Source: an uncultured Psychrobacter sp. | Lineage (GTDB): Bacteria; Pseudomonadota; Gammaproteobacteria; Pseudomonadales; Moraxellaceae | Reading direction: 5' to 3' | Assembly (NCBI GenBank): GCA_947489525.1 | Contig: CANLDW010000003.1 | Coordinates: forward strand, 347,199-411,198 | DNA: 64,000 nucleotides | Shown: piece by piece, positions 28,610 to 38,453 of the stretch | Layout of the letters: each line of letters starts with the position of its first letter | Numbering within the stretch: position 1 is the stretch's first letter | Position numbers and translations under genes: made by a program | The notes under the pieces: model-generated | What the model was told of the DNA's origin: nothing | What the model saw: the letters and a program-made list of their open reading frames with translations, nothing else | Databases searched by the model: none

Positions 28610-28997
28610 ATCTAGATCTTCTGGTTGCTACTAATGTGGCTATTATGCGCATAATTTAAGTGCTGCGCAAACTTTTAGCGGCTATTTTTTGCCTCAGTGG
28701 CAACTTGACGTCAACTACTGACGTATTACCTACAATACAGTAATAATTAAGTTAAGCTTGCAAAGCTAGATTCAATCTATAAATAGATAGGGTTATACTC
28801 CTGCTTGTTTATTATGCTTGCGCTTATCTGCGTCTTATTGGCGCAAGCAAAGGTTTGCGTCTATAATGGTAACACTTAAATTTAAGCATCAAGACAAACC
28901 GTACTACACAAGACTGATTACTCATTATAATGTATTAAATTAGTCGTTATTCTATTCATAGGCGTAGTCGCTACGACTTCGTCACTAAAGGTGCAAT
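28610..28997. other. Divergent intergenic region, ldt/prmB, with probable prmB promoter
   Basis: About 390 bases, no gene seen. TTGGCG (28838-28843), 18 bases, TATAAT (28862-28867) is a plausible promoter for prmB. A small inverted repeat CTTGCGC...GCGCAAG overlaps its -35 region. Confidence 0.5.
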
Positions 28998-30143
28998 ATG
29001 TCAGACGAACAAAAAATAAGTGCAGAGGCGTTTCAAGATCAGTATTTTGAGGCACATGACGAAAACGCTGATATGTTTGATGAGCAAGATCAGCTGGCAA
29101 GCTTACAAGGTGAGCTTACTGAGGCCAGCGAGCAGCTGCTTAGCATTCGTGATTTTATCCGTTTTTGTGTGACCCAGCTGCGCAGTTATGACGTTGTCGT
29201 GGCGCAAGGTACAACGGATGAGTTCGCTGAGGCGTCCGCTATTGTATTGCACTCGTTGTCCTTGGACTGGGCGGCGAATGAGCAGATTTTAGACTGTCGT
29301 TTGACAACCTCTGAAAAGCGCGCCGTACTTGGCTTATTAGAGGAGCGTATCGTTGAGCGCAAACCTCTGAGTTACTTAATCAATTTATCCTACTTTTGTG
29401 ATCTACCATTTTATGTTGATGAGCGAGTACTGATTCCGCGCTCGCCCATAGCTGAGCTTATCCGTCAGCAGTTCTATCCGTATTTTGAAGTCAACGAGCT
29501 GGCTCAGCCACTTAGCACTGCGATTAATACACAAGCTGCGGTATTCTATGAGCATGGTCTTGCGACTAAGCAGTTAGCGCAGCCTGAGCGTATTTTGGAT
29601 ATGTGTACAGGCTCTGGCTGTATTGCTATTGCCATGGCGACCCGTTTTGTCGATGCGCTAGTCGATGCTGTCGACATTGATAAAGGTGCGCTTGAGGTGG
29701 CTATGGTCAATGTCGATCACCACGATGTCGGCCATCAAGTCAATGTCATTGAGTCGGATCTATTCGCTAAGCTACCCGCTGAACACCAGTACGAGCTGAT
29801 TGTCACCAATCCACCTTATGTGGACTCCGCTATTATGGCCGAGCTGCCGCCTGAGTTTTTGTATGAGCCTGAGCACGCTCTTGCCGCAGGTCAAGATGGA
29901 CTGGATCTGGTACATCGTATCTTGTTCGAAGCGCCAGACTATTTGAACAAAGAGGGTTTGCTCGTATGCGAGGTTGGTGATAGTGAGTGGGCGCTCAAAC
30001 AGTCGTATCCTGATATCCAATTTGACTGGTTGACGTTTGCTCGCGGTGGTCACGGCGTGTTTGCTATTACCTGTGCTGAGTTGGTGCAGTATCGCGATCT
30101 ATTTGCTCACTACGTGCAATTACTCGACAATACGGCCTCTTAA
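28998..30143 (+). CDS. prmB: Ribosomal protein L3 N5-glutamine methyltransferase PrmB
   Basis: SAM-dependent methyltransferase acting on the Gln of a GGQ-like site in ribosomal protein L3. 381 residues, longer than the usual ~310 through a ~60-residue acidic N-terminal extension. It carries the SAM motif DMCTGSGCIAIAMA, the catalytic NPPYVDSA motif, and PEFLYEPEHALAAGQDGLD, which distinguishes PrmB from PrmC. AAGGTG precedes the ATG. It stands ~100 bases upstream of aroC; prmB-aroC pairs are common in gammaproteobacteria. Confidence 0.93.
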   Translation: MSDEQKISAEAFQDQYFEAHDENADMFDEQDQLASLQGELTEASEQLLSIRDFIRFCVTQLRSYDVVVAQGTTDEFAEASAIVLHSLSLDWAANEQILDCRLTTSEKRAVLGLLEERIVERKPLSYLINLSYFCDLPFYVDERVLIPRSPIAELIRQQFYPYFEVNELAQPLSTAINTQAAVFYEHGLATKQLAQPERILDMCTGSGCIAIAMATRFVDALVDAVDIDKGALEVAMVNVDHHDVGHQVNVIESDLFAKLPAEHQYELIVTNPPYVDSAIMAELPPEFLYEPEHALAAGQDGLDLVHRILFEAPDYLNKEGLLVCEVGDSEWALKQSYPDIQFDWLTFARGGHGVFAITCAELVQYRDLFAHYVQLLDNTAS

Positions 30144-30246
30144 TTAGATATCGATAAAGTCGATAAATAAGCAGTCAAGACGACATATACATAATGACCC
30201 GTTTATAGAGTCATTCATTTTAGCGTTTACTTGTTTAAGGATAGAT

Positions 30247-31350
30247 ATGGCAGGCAATAGTATCGGAAAGCTCTTTAGTGTCACCACCTGCGGCGAGTCG
30301 CATGGCGCAGGTCTGATGGCGATTGTAGATGGCATGCCGCCAGGCTTAGCACTAAGCGCGGAGGATCTGCAAACTGATTTGGATCGCCGCAAGCCAGGGA
30401 CGTCTAAATACTCAACGCAGCGCCGCGAAGCCGATGAGGTCGAAATCATCTCAGGGGTATTCGAAGGTAAAACGACAGGTACCTCTATTGGCTTGCTCAT
30501 TCGTAATACTAACCAAAAATCAAAAGACTACAGCGAGATCAAAGACACCTTTCGTCCCGGTCACGCAGATTATACTTATAGCATGAAGTACGGCTTTCGC
30601 GATTATCGCGGCGGCGGGCGTTCGTCAGCGCGGGAGACGGCAATGCGCGTGGCAGCAGGCGCTATCGCCAAAAAGTATCTGTATGAGCGTTTAGGAGTGC
30701 AAGTTCACGGTCACGTGACGCAGATCGGTAATGAGTACAGTAATATTACCAATCCTGAAGATATCGATTGGGACTTTGTCAATAGCAATCCATTCTTTAG
30801 CGCTGATAAAGAAGCGGTTGGTCGCTTTGAGACGCTGATCGATAGCTTGCGCCGTGAAGGTACCAGCTGCGGGGCAAAGCTTGAGATTATCGCCACTGGT
30901 GTGCCAGTAGGTTTAGGGGAGCCAGTGTTCGATCGCTTGGATGCGGATATTGCGCATGCGATGATGAGTATCAATGCTGTTAAAGGCGTTGAGATCGGTG
31001 ATGGCATGGCGGTAGCGGGGCAGTTTGGTCATAAGGCTCGTGATGAGATGACGCCCGAGGGTTTTACGGCTAATCACGCCGGCGGCATCTTGGGTGGTAT
31101 CTCCTCAGGTCAAAATATCAGCGTGAGTATCGCGCTCAAGCCGACGTCTAGTATTACGACTCCGGGTAAAAGCATCAATACGGATGGCGAGGCCGTTGAT
31201 ATGCTGACCAAAGGTCGCCATGATCCTTGCGTTGGTGTACGCGCAACACCCATTGCTGAGGCCATGTTGGCGATTGTACTCCTTGATCATTATCTGCGTC
31301 ATCGCGGTCAAAACGCCGATGTTAAGCCGCCTGTTGATTCAATTACTTAA
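30247..31350 (+). CDS. aroC: Chorismate synthase
   Basis: Final step of the shikimate pathway, converting EPSP to chorismate with reduced FMN. 367 residues. The N-terminus [62 protein letters not shown] and GGISSGQNI signatures are all present (quoted as short segments). An AAGGATAG ribosome binding site stands at proper distance. It follows prmB and ends before a long-loop terminator. Confidence 0.97.
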   Translation: MAGNSIGKLFSVTTCGESHGAGLMAIVDGMPPGLALSAEDLQTDLDRRKPGTSKYSTQRREADEVEIISGVFEGKTTGTSIGLLIRNTNQKSKDYSEIKDTFRPGHADYTYSMKYGFRDYRGGGRSSARETAMRVAAGAIAKKYLYERLGVQVHGHVTQIGNEYSNITNPEDIDWDFVNSNPFFSADKEAVGRFETLIDSLRREGTSCGAKLEIIATGVPVGLGEPVFDRLDADIAHAMMSINAVKGVEIGDGMAVAGQFGHKARDEMTPEGFTANHAGGILGGISSGQNISVSIALKPTSSITTPGKSINTDGEAVDMLTKGRHDPCVGVRATPIAEAMLAIVLLDHYLRHRGQNADVKPPVDSIT

Positions 31351-31414
31351 CAATAACTTAACGTAGTCGTGGTTCGACTCGTCAGGTTTAATTTTTTTAG
31401 TTTTAATCTTAAAG

Positions 31415-31458
31415 AACCTTTTACTTTCTTTTTAATAAAGGGTAGTAGAAGGTTTTTT
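31415..31458. terminator. Terminator between aroC and creC
   Basis: AACCTTTTACT (31415-31425), 18-base loop, AGTAGAAGGTT (31444-31454), then TTTT. One G-T pair in the stem. It likely ends aroC and perhaps the opposing operon. Confidence 0.7.
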
Positions 31459-33184
31459 AATATCTAGCTAAAGGCAACGTCAAACTCACTTTTACTCCAG
31501 CGGGATACTGATCATCAGCATCAAGGTTAGTAAAAGAAACGTGACCACCGTGATGCTCGATGACTTGCTTGACGAGCGTTAAACCAAGCCCTGTACCTTT
31601 TCTTAGTGTATAGCTCACAGGACTAGACTGATTGGAGGATGAAGGAGTAGGTGGCGTATTCAAACTTTGCTTACTTATGCTTTGATGCGATAAGCTAAAG
31701 TAGCGCTCAAACACTTTAGCAAGTGCATAATCGGGAAGCTGTTTGCCATCATTGATGATATCGACAGTCACCGAATATGGTGTCAGAGCACTAGCATTAC
31801 TATGAGCCGTGTGAACATCAATAGTGATCATCGTGTCAGCAAAATGAATAGCATTGTCCAGTAGGTTTTGCAGCGATTGTACCAGCCAAAAGCGATCCGC
31901 GTAGACTGTGGTTTGAGCGCTTAGAGTATTTGAGACCGATGAGTCTAGAGGGCTACCATCTAAAGATATAGCAATGGAGGGTAGATTCGCTTGTTGGAGT
32001 TTGACACTGTTGTCTTTGATTAGGCTTTGCAGTAGAGGCAATAACGGCGTCAGTTGTCGGTTAAGCTTAAAGGTAGGCTGCTCAACTTTAGCCAATAATA
32101 GCAGTCTATCAATAAGTTGCTGCATTTTTATGCTTTGTTCGCTCACTGACTCAACCAGCATCCTTCGATCATCGCCATCGAGTCCTTCATCCTCTAATAG
32201 CTCACCGCTGGCTCGTATCGCAGTCAATGGACTCTTGAGCTCATGCGTTAGCGTATGCACGTAATCACTGACATAGGCTTTGTTCTCCAAGCGGTGCTTC
32301 ATCGTCTCGATCGTATCCGTTAGATGGTTCAGCTCATGACCTAAATAAAAATACGGCTTTTGCGTGTCCTCAGCAAGCGCTCCTGTGTAGCGCGTGACCA
32401 GACTTATACTTTGCTTAAGCCACCACGCTACCAGTCCGGCTAAGACAAGAGCTACAACGCTCACTAGTAGTGCGGTTATAAGCATACGCCTGCGCGTATT
32501 ATCCAGATAAGGTAGGACGCTAGCGACAGGCTTACCAACGCTTACGACGCCGATGATATCACCGCTAATACCTTTAATAGGCTGTGCCACGTACATAATT
32601 GAGCTGTCACGCGAGCTGTTATTACTAATGGTACTTCTGGCCCCGTACTGCCCGCGCAAGGTTAAATAGATATCGTTCCAACGGCTATAATCCTGTCCCT
32701 CGGCATTGTTTGGCGCAGGTTCGGAGTCATATATGACCATACCACTAGCATCGGTAACGTACACGCGAAAGCTGCTATGAGTCTTGATATCATAGGGTAG
32801 TCCTGTAGGATATTCGTCCTTTAACGAATCATTAAATGCGCGATCCAACTGTGCTTGATAAGCTTGATTATACAGCTCACCAGTCTCTAGCGGCTCTTGT
32901 AAGCTTACCGCCAATAGCTTACTGGTATCAAACAAGGTATCCTCAATGACTTGTTTGACAGTGGGTTTAACATAGCTGAATAACTGCGCGAATATAATAA
33001 CGCCGCAAATAATTAACACTAAAGCCACCGCTAACCAAATCCTAAAAAAGATGCTTAAATTAAGCGGACGCTTGGGGATATCTAAGTTTTGCGCCGTACC
33101 GATCGGGTGCAACTTGGCATACCAATTAGTCTCAGAGGACCGAGACTTGGGAGTGATATTAGAATCGGTAGACGGCGAGGACAT
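31457..33184 (-). CDS. creC: Sensor histidine kinase, CreC-like
   Basis: Inner-membrane sensor kinase, partner of the response regulator upstream. 575 residues. TM1 at ~45-70; a periplasmic sensor domain with the CreC-typical segments EGQDYSRWNDIYLTLRGQYGAR and SIMYVAQPI (short pieces); TM2 at ~235-258; HAMP; HisKA with HTLTHELKSPLTA (His ~315); HATPase with N box (LLDNAIHFAD) and GTGLGLTLVKQ. Longer than E. coli CreC (474) owing to a polar N-terminal region and a Ser/Pro-rich insert in the ATPase domain. CreBC affects carbon metabolism in E. coli and beta-lactamase expression in Aeromonas and Pseudomonas. Confidence 0.88.
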   Translation of the reverse strand: MSSPSTDSNITPKSRSSETNWYAKLHPIGTAQNLDIPKRPLNLSIFFRIWLAVALVLIICGVIIFAQLFSYVKPTVKQVIEDTLFDTSKLLAVSLQEPLETGELYNQAYQAQLDRAFNDSLKDEYPTGLPYDIKTHSSFRVYVTDASGMVIYDSEPAPNNAEGQDYSRWNDIYLTLRGQYGARSTISNNSSRDSSIMYVAQPIKGISGDIIGVVSVGKPVASVLPYLDNTRRRMLITALLVSVVALVLAGLVAWWLKQSISLVTRYTGALAEDTQKPYFYLGHELNHLTDTIETMKHRLENKAYVSDYVHTLTHELKSPLTAIRASGELLEDEGLDGDDRRMLVESVSEQSIKMQQLIDRLLLLAKVEQPTFKLNRQLTPLLPLLQSLIKDNSVKLQQANLPSIAISLDGSPLDSSVSNTLSAQTTVYADRFWLVQSLQNLLDNAIHFADTMITIDVHTAHSNASALTPYSVTVDIINDGKQLPDYALAKVFERYFSLSHQSISKQSLNTPPTPSSSNQSSPVSYTLRKGTGLGLTLVKQVIEHHGGHVSFTNLDADDQYPAGVKVSLTLPLARY

Positions 33185-33199
33185 GGACTATTCTGCTTA

Positions 33200-33997
33200 T
33201 CAGACAGGGCACAGACCATAACCTAGACCACGATGCGTATGGATGACATCGATATCTGGGTCGATAATGGCAAGCTGTTTGCGGATGGATTTGACATGGC
33301 TATCGATAGTGCGGGCTAGGCGATGATCAGGATAGTCGCTGACAGCGTTTAGCAGCTGCTCACGACTAAAAACTTGATTAGGCGCTTGTAATAACGTCAA
33401 TAAAATCTTACGCTCAGTATTACTCAGATCAAGCTTTTGTCCTTGCCATGCTAGAGAATAATTGAGCGGCTGATATTGCCACAAGCCAGATTGACATGCA
33501 AAAGTTAACGCTTGTCCTGATCCTGATCCTGATTCAGAGCGAGGACTTGTTGCAGCTTGCCCAGTAGCGTGTCCTACTGAGGCCGACTCAGCGGACTGCT
33601 GCATTAGCAATTGCTCACGTCGCCAAATGGCTTTGAGACGAGCGACTAATTCGCGCGGACTAAAAGGTTTGGCGCAGTAGTCATCACCGCCCATTTCAAG
33701 CCCTAATATGCGATCTACCTCGTCGCTACGTGCAGTCAAAAACACCACAGGAACATCCTTGAGCGTTCCTATATCTACGCTGTGGCGTATCTGCTGACAC
33801 AGGCTAAGCCCATCACCATCTGGCAGACCGACATCTAATATAATCGCTGATAAGTCGTTTGCCTCACAGCTTTGTAGCATAGGCAGTACGCTACTGGCAT
33901 TGTCAAGCCAAGTAATATCCCAGCCTTCACGCTTACAAGTCACCTTGAGCGACATAGCGATAGCAGGATCATCTTCTACCAGTAAAATATGGGTCAT
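33200..33997 (-). CDS. creB: Response regulator, CreB/OmpR family
   Basis: 265 residues. The receiver domain (1-~115) has the acidic pair EDD, the phospho-acceptor in IILDVGLPDGDG (~57), the Thr in VVFLTAR and the Lys in YCAKPFSPREL. The C-terminal OmpR-type winged helix (~165-265) ends in VIHTHRGLGYGL. A ~35-residue Ser/Gly/Gln-rich linker is inserted between the domains. The kinase gene follows after 15 bases, so they form a two-gene operon with the regulator first. Confidence 0.9.
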   Translation of the reverse strand: MTHILLVEDDPAIAMSLKVTCKREGWDITWLDNASSVLPMLQSCEANDLSAIILDVGLPDGDGLSLCQQIRHSVDIGTLKDVPVVFLTARSDEVDRILGLEMGGDDYCAKPFSPRELVARLKAIWRREQLLMQQSAESASVGHATGQAATSPRSESGSGSGQALTFACQSGLWQYQPLNYSLAWQGQKLDLSNTERKILLTLLQAPNQVFSREQLLNAVSDYPDHRLARTIDSHVKSIRKQLAIIDPDIDVIHTHRGLGYGLCPV

Positions 33998-34199
33998 AGG
34001 GTATATCTTTGTCTATAATCTGTCCATTATCCTAGCACAAAAGCAGCCGTGAATAAGGCCAGCTGCCATCATAAGTTGTGAAAAATCGATGAATAAGCCT
34101 TACACTGGCTCTGTTACCAGAGTAGCTAGAGCTATAGTATACTAGGCGCAATAAAAGCTATGTTGCACATAAATCTATAACTTATACAAGGATACCTAC

Positions 34200-34871
34200 A
34201 TGAGCCAATATCTAGATGTTGTCATAGTTGAGCATAATCCAGCACAAAAGCAGATCGATCGATCGGTCATTTGGCTTCATGGTCTTGGCGCGAGTGGTCA
34301 TGACTTTGAACCCGTAGTACCGCAATTAGGGCTAAGTAAAGATATGGCCGTTCGTTTTATCTTCCCACATGCACCTCAGATTCCAGTAACGATTAACGGT
34401 GGTATGGTCATGCCAGCGTGGTACGATATCTTGGAGATGAGTCTTGAGCGTAAAATTGACATTGCTCAGATTGAAAAATCAGCCCAACGTATCAATGACT
34501 TAATTAAACGTGAAATTGAGCGCGGCGTAGCGCCTGAACATATCGTTATCGCAGGATTTTCACAGGGTGGGGCAGTGGCCTATCATGTTGCATTGGGCTA
34601 TCCAAAGCGCCTAGCAGGTCTAATCGCATTATCTACTTACATCGCGACTAATGAGCATATCAACTATAACAGCACTAATAAGGACATCCCCATACTGATC
34701 GAACACGGCACGCAAGATCCGGTCGTACCCGTTATGTTAGGGCAGCAAGCACAAAAATTATTAACGGACAAAGGATATAGTGTCGAATATAACACCTATC
34801 CGATGGCACATCAGGTTTGTATGCCGCAGATCAAGAACATCGGTCAGTGGCTCAATAAAGTACTGAAATAA
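34200..34871 (+). CDS. Carboxylesterase/phospholipase-type alpha/beta hydrolase
   Basis: 223 residues, the size of the bacterial EstB/acyl-protein thioesterase-like family. It begins with the oxyanion-loop segment WLHGLGASGHDF, followed by FPHAPQIPVTINGGMVMPAWYDI, typical of the family. The nucleophile Ser is in GFSQGG (~121), the Asp in GTQDPVVP and the His in YPMAHQV, completing the triad. No signal peptide, so cytoplasmic. It is the last backbone gene before the tmRNA. The physiological substrate is unknown. Confidence 0.93.
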   Translation: MSQYLDVVIVEHNPAQKQIDRSVIWLHGLGASGHDFEPVVPQLGLSKDMAVRFIFPHAPQIPVTINGGMVMPAWYDILEMSLERKIDIAQIEKSAQRINDLIKREIERGVAPEHIVIAGFSQGGAVAYHVALGYPKRLAGLIALSTYIATNEHINYNSTNKDIPILIEHGTQDPVVPVMLGQQAQKLLTDKGYSVEYNTYPMAHQVCMPQIKNIGQWLNKVLK

Positions 34872-35021
34872 CAAGCTAGGTGACGGGTTAGCATTAACGT
34901 TTAGCCCTTGAAAAATGGTTAAATAGCTCTATATAGTAATGAGCACTGAATAATATATAACTCTCTAAACTAATAACTGTCAAAACTATCTGTAATAGCT
35001 GTTATATAACACAGTTATAGT

Positions 35022-35050
35022 TTGCTCAGATAGTAATTTTAAGGTATAAT
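35022..35050 (+). promoter_or_regulatory. ssrA promoter
   Basis: TTGCTC (35022-35027), 17 bases, perfect TATAAT (35045-35050). Transcription would start about 7 bases before the mature tmRNA 5' end. Confidence 0.82.
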
Positions 35051-35063
35051 ACGCAATCTTATT

Positions 35064-35422
35064 GGGGATGTTCTGGCTTCGACGCTGGTGATGAAACTCA
35101 ATGATGCATGTCGAGAGTATATGTCCTCTCGTAAATCAAACATATATTGTTATAGTCGCAAACGACGAAACTTACGCTCTAGCAGCTTAAACCCTGCTTA
35201 CTGCGCTGCTAATTACCTATAGTTGGTCAGCCCAGTTGAAGCGCACGCATATAGGTTCGCCACAAGGGATTGTCTCAATCGCTTGGGTTCAAAAGTAGAG
35301 AATCGTCCAATCCATCCTGCCTGTCGGATCGGTGCGGATTAAAACCAAAGACAGAATCTAAACATGTAGAGTCATGAGCGTAATGCTGGCGGACGCGGGT
35401 TCAACTCCCGCCATCTCCACCA
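35064..35422 (+). ncRNA. ssrA: Transfer-messenger RNA (tmRNA)
   Basis: Rescues stalled ribosomes and tags their products for proteolysis. The 5' end GGGGATG pairs with the 3' CATCTCC to form the tRNA-like acceptor stem, with discriminator A and encoded CCA at 35420-35422. The T-arm GCGGGTTCAACTCCCGC is intact. The tag reading frame starts at GCA 35158 and ends at TAA 35190, giving ANDETYALAA, a Moraxellaceae-like tag. 359 nt, normal for one-piece tmRNA. The 3' end is a well-known integration target, and accessory DNA begins right after it. Confidence 0.97.
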
Positions 35423-35430
35423 CATACTAA

Positions 35431-35464
35431 AAATCCGATCACGTAATGTGGTCGGATTTTTTTT
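35431..35464 (+). terminator. ssrA terminator
   Basis: AAATCCGATCAC (35431-35442), loop GTAAT, GTGGTCGGATTT (35448-35459), then a T-run; one G-T pair in a 12-bp stem. Confidence 0.92.
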
Positions 35465-35559
35465 GGTTTTAATTATATATAGTAGATGAGATATAGTAAG
35501 AACTATTATGAATTGAGTTTTAAGAAATAAGCGTAGATAACTTTTTTAGTAGCAATAAA

Positions 35560-36582
35560 TTACTCTACTTTTTCTAATGCATAAAAATTATCATCGGTAT
35601 CAGAATACTCATCATAATATGTAATATTAATTAAATAATCATTAGGTTGCTTGTACTTAATCTCACCGAACCTATCATTGTTATCGAGTTGATAAATGTC
35701 AATGTAGTCAGAATTATTGTTTTGAATTACAAAACATTCAAAGTGCTTATCTACTTGATATCCAACAATATCGATCTGACATTCGTCATTCGATATTCTT
35801 ATAGTATAGTTTTCTCCAACACCTGTTCCTTTGCTCTCTAACATTTGATAAGTACTGTATTCATATAGACCTTGCCATTTTTCATCAATCTTAACTGGTT
35901 TGTTTTTCACTGCACGTATATTACTCATTGAATTTTCATAACAATCAAAGATTTCATATTCGTTTTTGACAATATTTCTTATAATATTTCCTGATTCATT
36001 CTTTAAAAAAGTTATAGTAAATGGGTTTCCTTTTTGATATAGATTACAAGATGGAAATTTTGAATAGTTGATATCAAAAGAGAGCATACTAATTTTTTCA
36101 GATTTTAAGTCTACTTTACTTGGTCTTAATTGTTCGTATCCATTACTATCAGTAAATAGAATATCAGAAGAGGCGTAAATATTCGCTTGTTGAACAAGCA
36201 AGCATTTACCGTCATTACTAAGTTCGTCAATATCATCTTGTCCATCTACATAAGGATTACCATATGTATTAGAAAAATGATACTTTTGAGTCTGATGATT
36301 AAAAGCAGTCACGTCGCATGAGTCATGTTTAAAAGCTTGACTGAGCTCAATTATTTCAGATGGAGTAAAATATTGTGAATTATCTTTTTCTAAGGCAATA
36401 TTAGATTTAGCTGTGGACTTATCATTGATTGTCATATTTAAGGACTTTGTTATTTGGTTTGACTCGGTTGTTTGTTTATAGTTTAAGTTATCATTATTTT
36501 GAGCGGTCGTAGTTTGAGAAGAGCAAGCACTTGTTGAGGTTGCTAGGAGTACTAACGGAATGACCATATATAAATTAATCAT
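35560..36582 (-). CDS. Lipoprotein of unknown function (accessory region)
   Basis: 340 residues, AT-rich codons unlike the backbone. A signal peptide ends in a lipobox-like STSAC (Cys ~20), followed by an Asn/Thr/Gln-rich linker. The mature part is beta-rich with many Tyr, Asp and Asn, including pairs such as KHDSCDVTAFNHQ. No family recognised. It lies downstream, on the same strand, of the cell-wall effector and its two lipoprotein neighbours, interrupted by the IS5 element. It could be a third periplasmic immunity protein separated by that insertion, or an unrelated island lipoprotein. Confidence 0.6.
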   Translation of the reverse strand: MINLYMVIPLVLLATSTSACSSQTTTAQNNDNLNYKQTTESNQITKSLNMTINDKSTAKSNIALEKDNSQYFTPSEIIELSQAFKHDSCDVTAFNHQTQKYHFSNTYGNPYVDGQDDIDELSNDGKCLLVQQANIYASSDILFTDSNGYEQLRPSKVDLKSEKISMLSFDINYSKFPSCNLYQKGNPFTITFLKNESGNIIRNIVKNEYEIFDCYENSMSNIRAVKNKPVKIDEKWQGLYEYSTYQMLESKGTGVGENYTIRISNDECQIDIVGYQVDKHFECFVIQNNNSDYIDIYQLDNNDRFGEIKYKQPNDYLINITYYDEYSDTDDNFYALEKVE

Positions 36583-36677
36583 ATCAAAACCTTTTTATTG
36601 AGATGTCAATGTTACACTAGTAGGATCGTTAAGGCTCTTTTTAGCTTCAGAAAGACTTACTCTTTAATAAACTCGCT

Positions 36678-37597
36678 ATTAGACCTCTTGCAAAAGTCAT
36701 AGTTTAAGTTCGGAATTAACGATACTAGCAAATAGTTTCATTCTAAGATCATAGCGCTGACGACGGTTACGATATTTATGAGCCACGATTTTGAACAATT
36801 TGATTAAGCCTATTTTATGCTCTACTAGAATGCGAAACTTAGCCAGATAGTGATTAGCTTGTTTGCATATCTCTAACAACTGACCACCACGAGGTTTTTT
36901 AAAGGGGGTGAAAGTTTGCTCATGTAACTTTGCTATACCCTGATAGCCACTATCAGCCAATAGCTTGGCGTCACAAGGTAACCAGTCCGGATAAGTATCT
37001 TTATAGAGCTTAAAATCGTGGATTGACCCTTTGGATGTTTGCACATCAAGTATCAAACCGGTTTGCCAATGAACGATGACCTGCGCTTTTAAGGTATGTT
37101 GTTTTTTCTTACCGCTGTAGTAGTCGCTTTGGTTTTTTTTGGACGCTCAATGGGGGTTACGGTCGCATCGACAATAACCACGCTCCAATTGATGTCTTCA
37201 TCGACGCGACTGGGCAACTTCTTAGGCAATGCAAACTTGCCAGAGTCAATCAGGATATCTTCTACTTTACGAATGATACGGCTAGCAGAAGATTCATGAA
37301 TACCAAAGTCCATACTGATATGATAAAGCGTACGATATTCACGCCAATAGGTTAGCGCTAGTAGTATTTGTGCTTTGAGACTAAGCACGCTGGGTCTGCC
37401 TGATTTGGTCTTTTGAGTCTCATGCGCTTGCATGGCCTCAAGCATGTCATAAAAGGTGGCTTTATGAATACCTGTGTAGCGTTTAAAGCCAGCATCACTT
37501 TGTTTAAGTAGCTTATCTATGTTTGGCATATCTATTAAGTAAGTAGAGTTCAATAATATACGTTGTGTCTTACAACGACTTTTGCAAGAGGTCTATT
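36678..37597. mobile_element. IS5-family insertion sequence (IS427-like), 914 bp
   Basis: Bounded by perfect 18-bp inverted repeats AGACCTCTTGCAAAAGTC (36681-36698 and complement at 37577-37594), with a 3-bp ATT on each side as probable target duplication (36678-36680, 37595-37597). Contains one transposase split in two frames. Size, ends and a -1 slippery site fit the IS427 subgroup of IS5. It appears intact. It separates the lipoprotein gene at 35560 from the effector cluster. Confidence 0.92.
36697..37553 (-). CDS. IS5-family DDE transposase made by -1 frameshifting
   Basis: The first frame (37553-37089, 154 codons) holds a DUF4096-like HTH domain and the first catalytic Asp (VIVDATVTPIERP). 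The second frame (ending at 36697) holds the second Asp (LLADSGYQG) and the Glu (VEHKIGLIKLF). At ~37131-37138 the minus strand reads CC followed by eight A and CC; A AAA AAA in the zero frame allows a -1 slip. Read that way the protein continues KNQSDYYSGKKKQHTLKAQ, the normal IS5 sequence (short segment). Total ~285 residues, a full-length transposase. Both frames are otherwise clean, so it is probably functional. Confidence 0.9.
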
Positions 37598-37725
37598 TAT
37601 CATTAATTTTATGCTACCTGTAATATCAATATCATAGTTTCGAGTACTATCTTATTTTAAGTAATGACGCTTTTTTACTATTCAAAACAATGAAAGATGT
37701 CATTGGTTTTGCGTTAACTATTACT

Positions 37726-38343
37726 TTACAAAACTGATATCTTCCCTAGACTATTTATTCGATAGCTTTTAATCTCATCATTAAGATTAATTTCTATATT
37801 TTCATAATTTTTATTTATAATAAAATCTCTATCAGAATTATCTTCTGAACCTGACTTTCCTATCAAAAGTTTATCAATTATCTTTTTATTATATGTAACT
37901 ATAGTATATTCTTCAACATCTGTCATATTTCTAGCCAAAATATAAATTTCTACATTATTTATACTTGGAAGCTTAAATACGTTGTCTATATATGTGATAC
38001 CAATATAACTATCCTTTAAATTAAAGGGCAAATCTTCGATATCATAGGTTGGAAATCTATTTTTGCAGAAAGTTTCAGTGTTTCCTATATTGCAACCAAT
38101 ATAATCTTTAAGAATTAACGGAAGTTTTGTTTCTTTCAATATTTTACTTTTATCAAAATTAGATAGTTGTGTTTTAATAGCATTAACTTCTTTCTCTACT
38201 TCATTTGTGATTTTTGAATCTTCCTCTATATCCTCTTTAGTGACTATTACCTTTTCATTAATTGCTTTAGGCTTTGATATGTCAGAATTACATCCTAAGG
38301 TAAATAATGAAAATAGCATTACAATAAGGTGCATAATCTTCAT
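37726..38343 (-). CDS. Small lipoprotein, candidate immunity protein
   Basis: 205 residues, very AT-rich. The N-terminus MKIMHLIVMLFSLFTLGC is a signal peptide with a lipobox (Cys 18), so a periplasm-facing lipoprotein. The mature part is charged, with a Glu/Lys-rich helix (EVEKEVNAIKTQLSNFDKS) and a beta-rich C-terminus. No family recognised. It follows another lipoprotein gene (38454) and the peptidoglycan-directed effector on the same strand, the place where T6SS immunity genes are found. Immunity to the effector is inferred from location and compartment only. Confidence 0.6.
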   Translation of the reverse strand: MKIMHLIVMLFSLFTLGCNSDISKPKAINEKVIVTKEDIEEDSKITNEVEKEVNAIKTQLSNFDKSKILKETKLPLILKDYIGCNIGNTETFCKNRFPTYDIEDLPFNLKDSYIGITYIDNVFKLPSINNVEIYILARNMTDVEEYTIVTYNKKIIDKLLIGKSGSEDNSDRDFIINKNYENIEINLNDEIKSYRINSLGKISVL

Positions 38344-38453
38344 ATCAATATTTTTCCTTTTCTAAAATTAGAATATTTACAATTACTACGCTTAGAGTAC
38401 TCATTTAATTATAATTAATGCACTTTACAATAAAATATAATCTATTGATTATA

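Noticed and set aside
35150..35157. Further copy of the TATAGTC repeat end
   Set aside because: The TATAGTC here is part of the tmRNA just before the tag-reading frame; no partner end or MITE body.
35395..35422. Duplicated att site of the tmRNA 3' end
   Set aside because: No second copy of the T-arm/CCA sequence found in the window.
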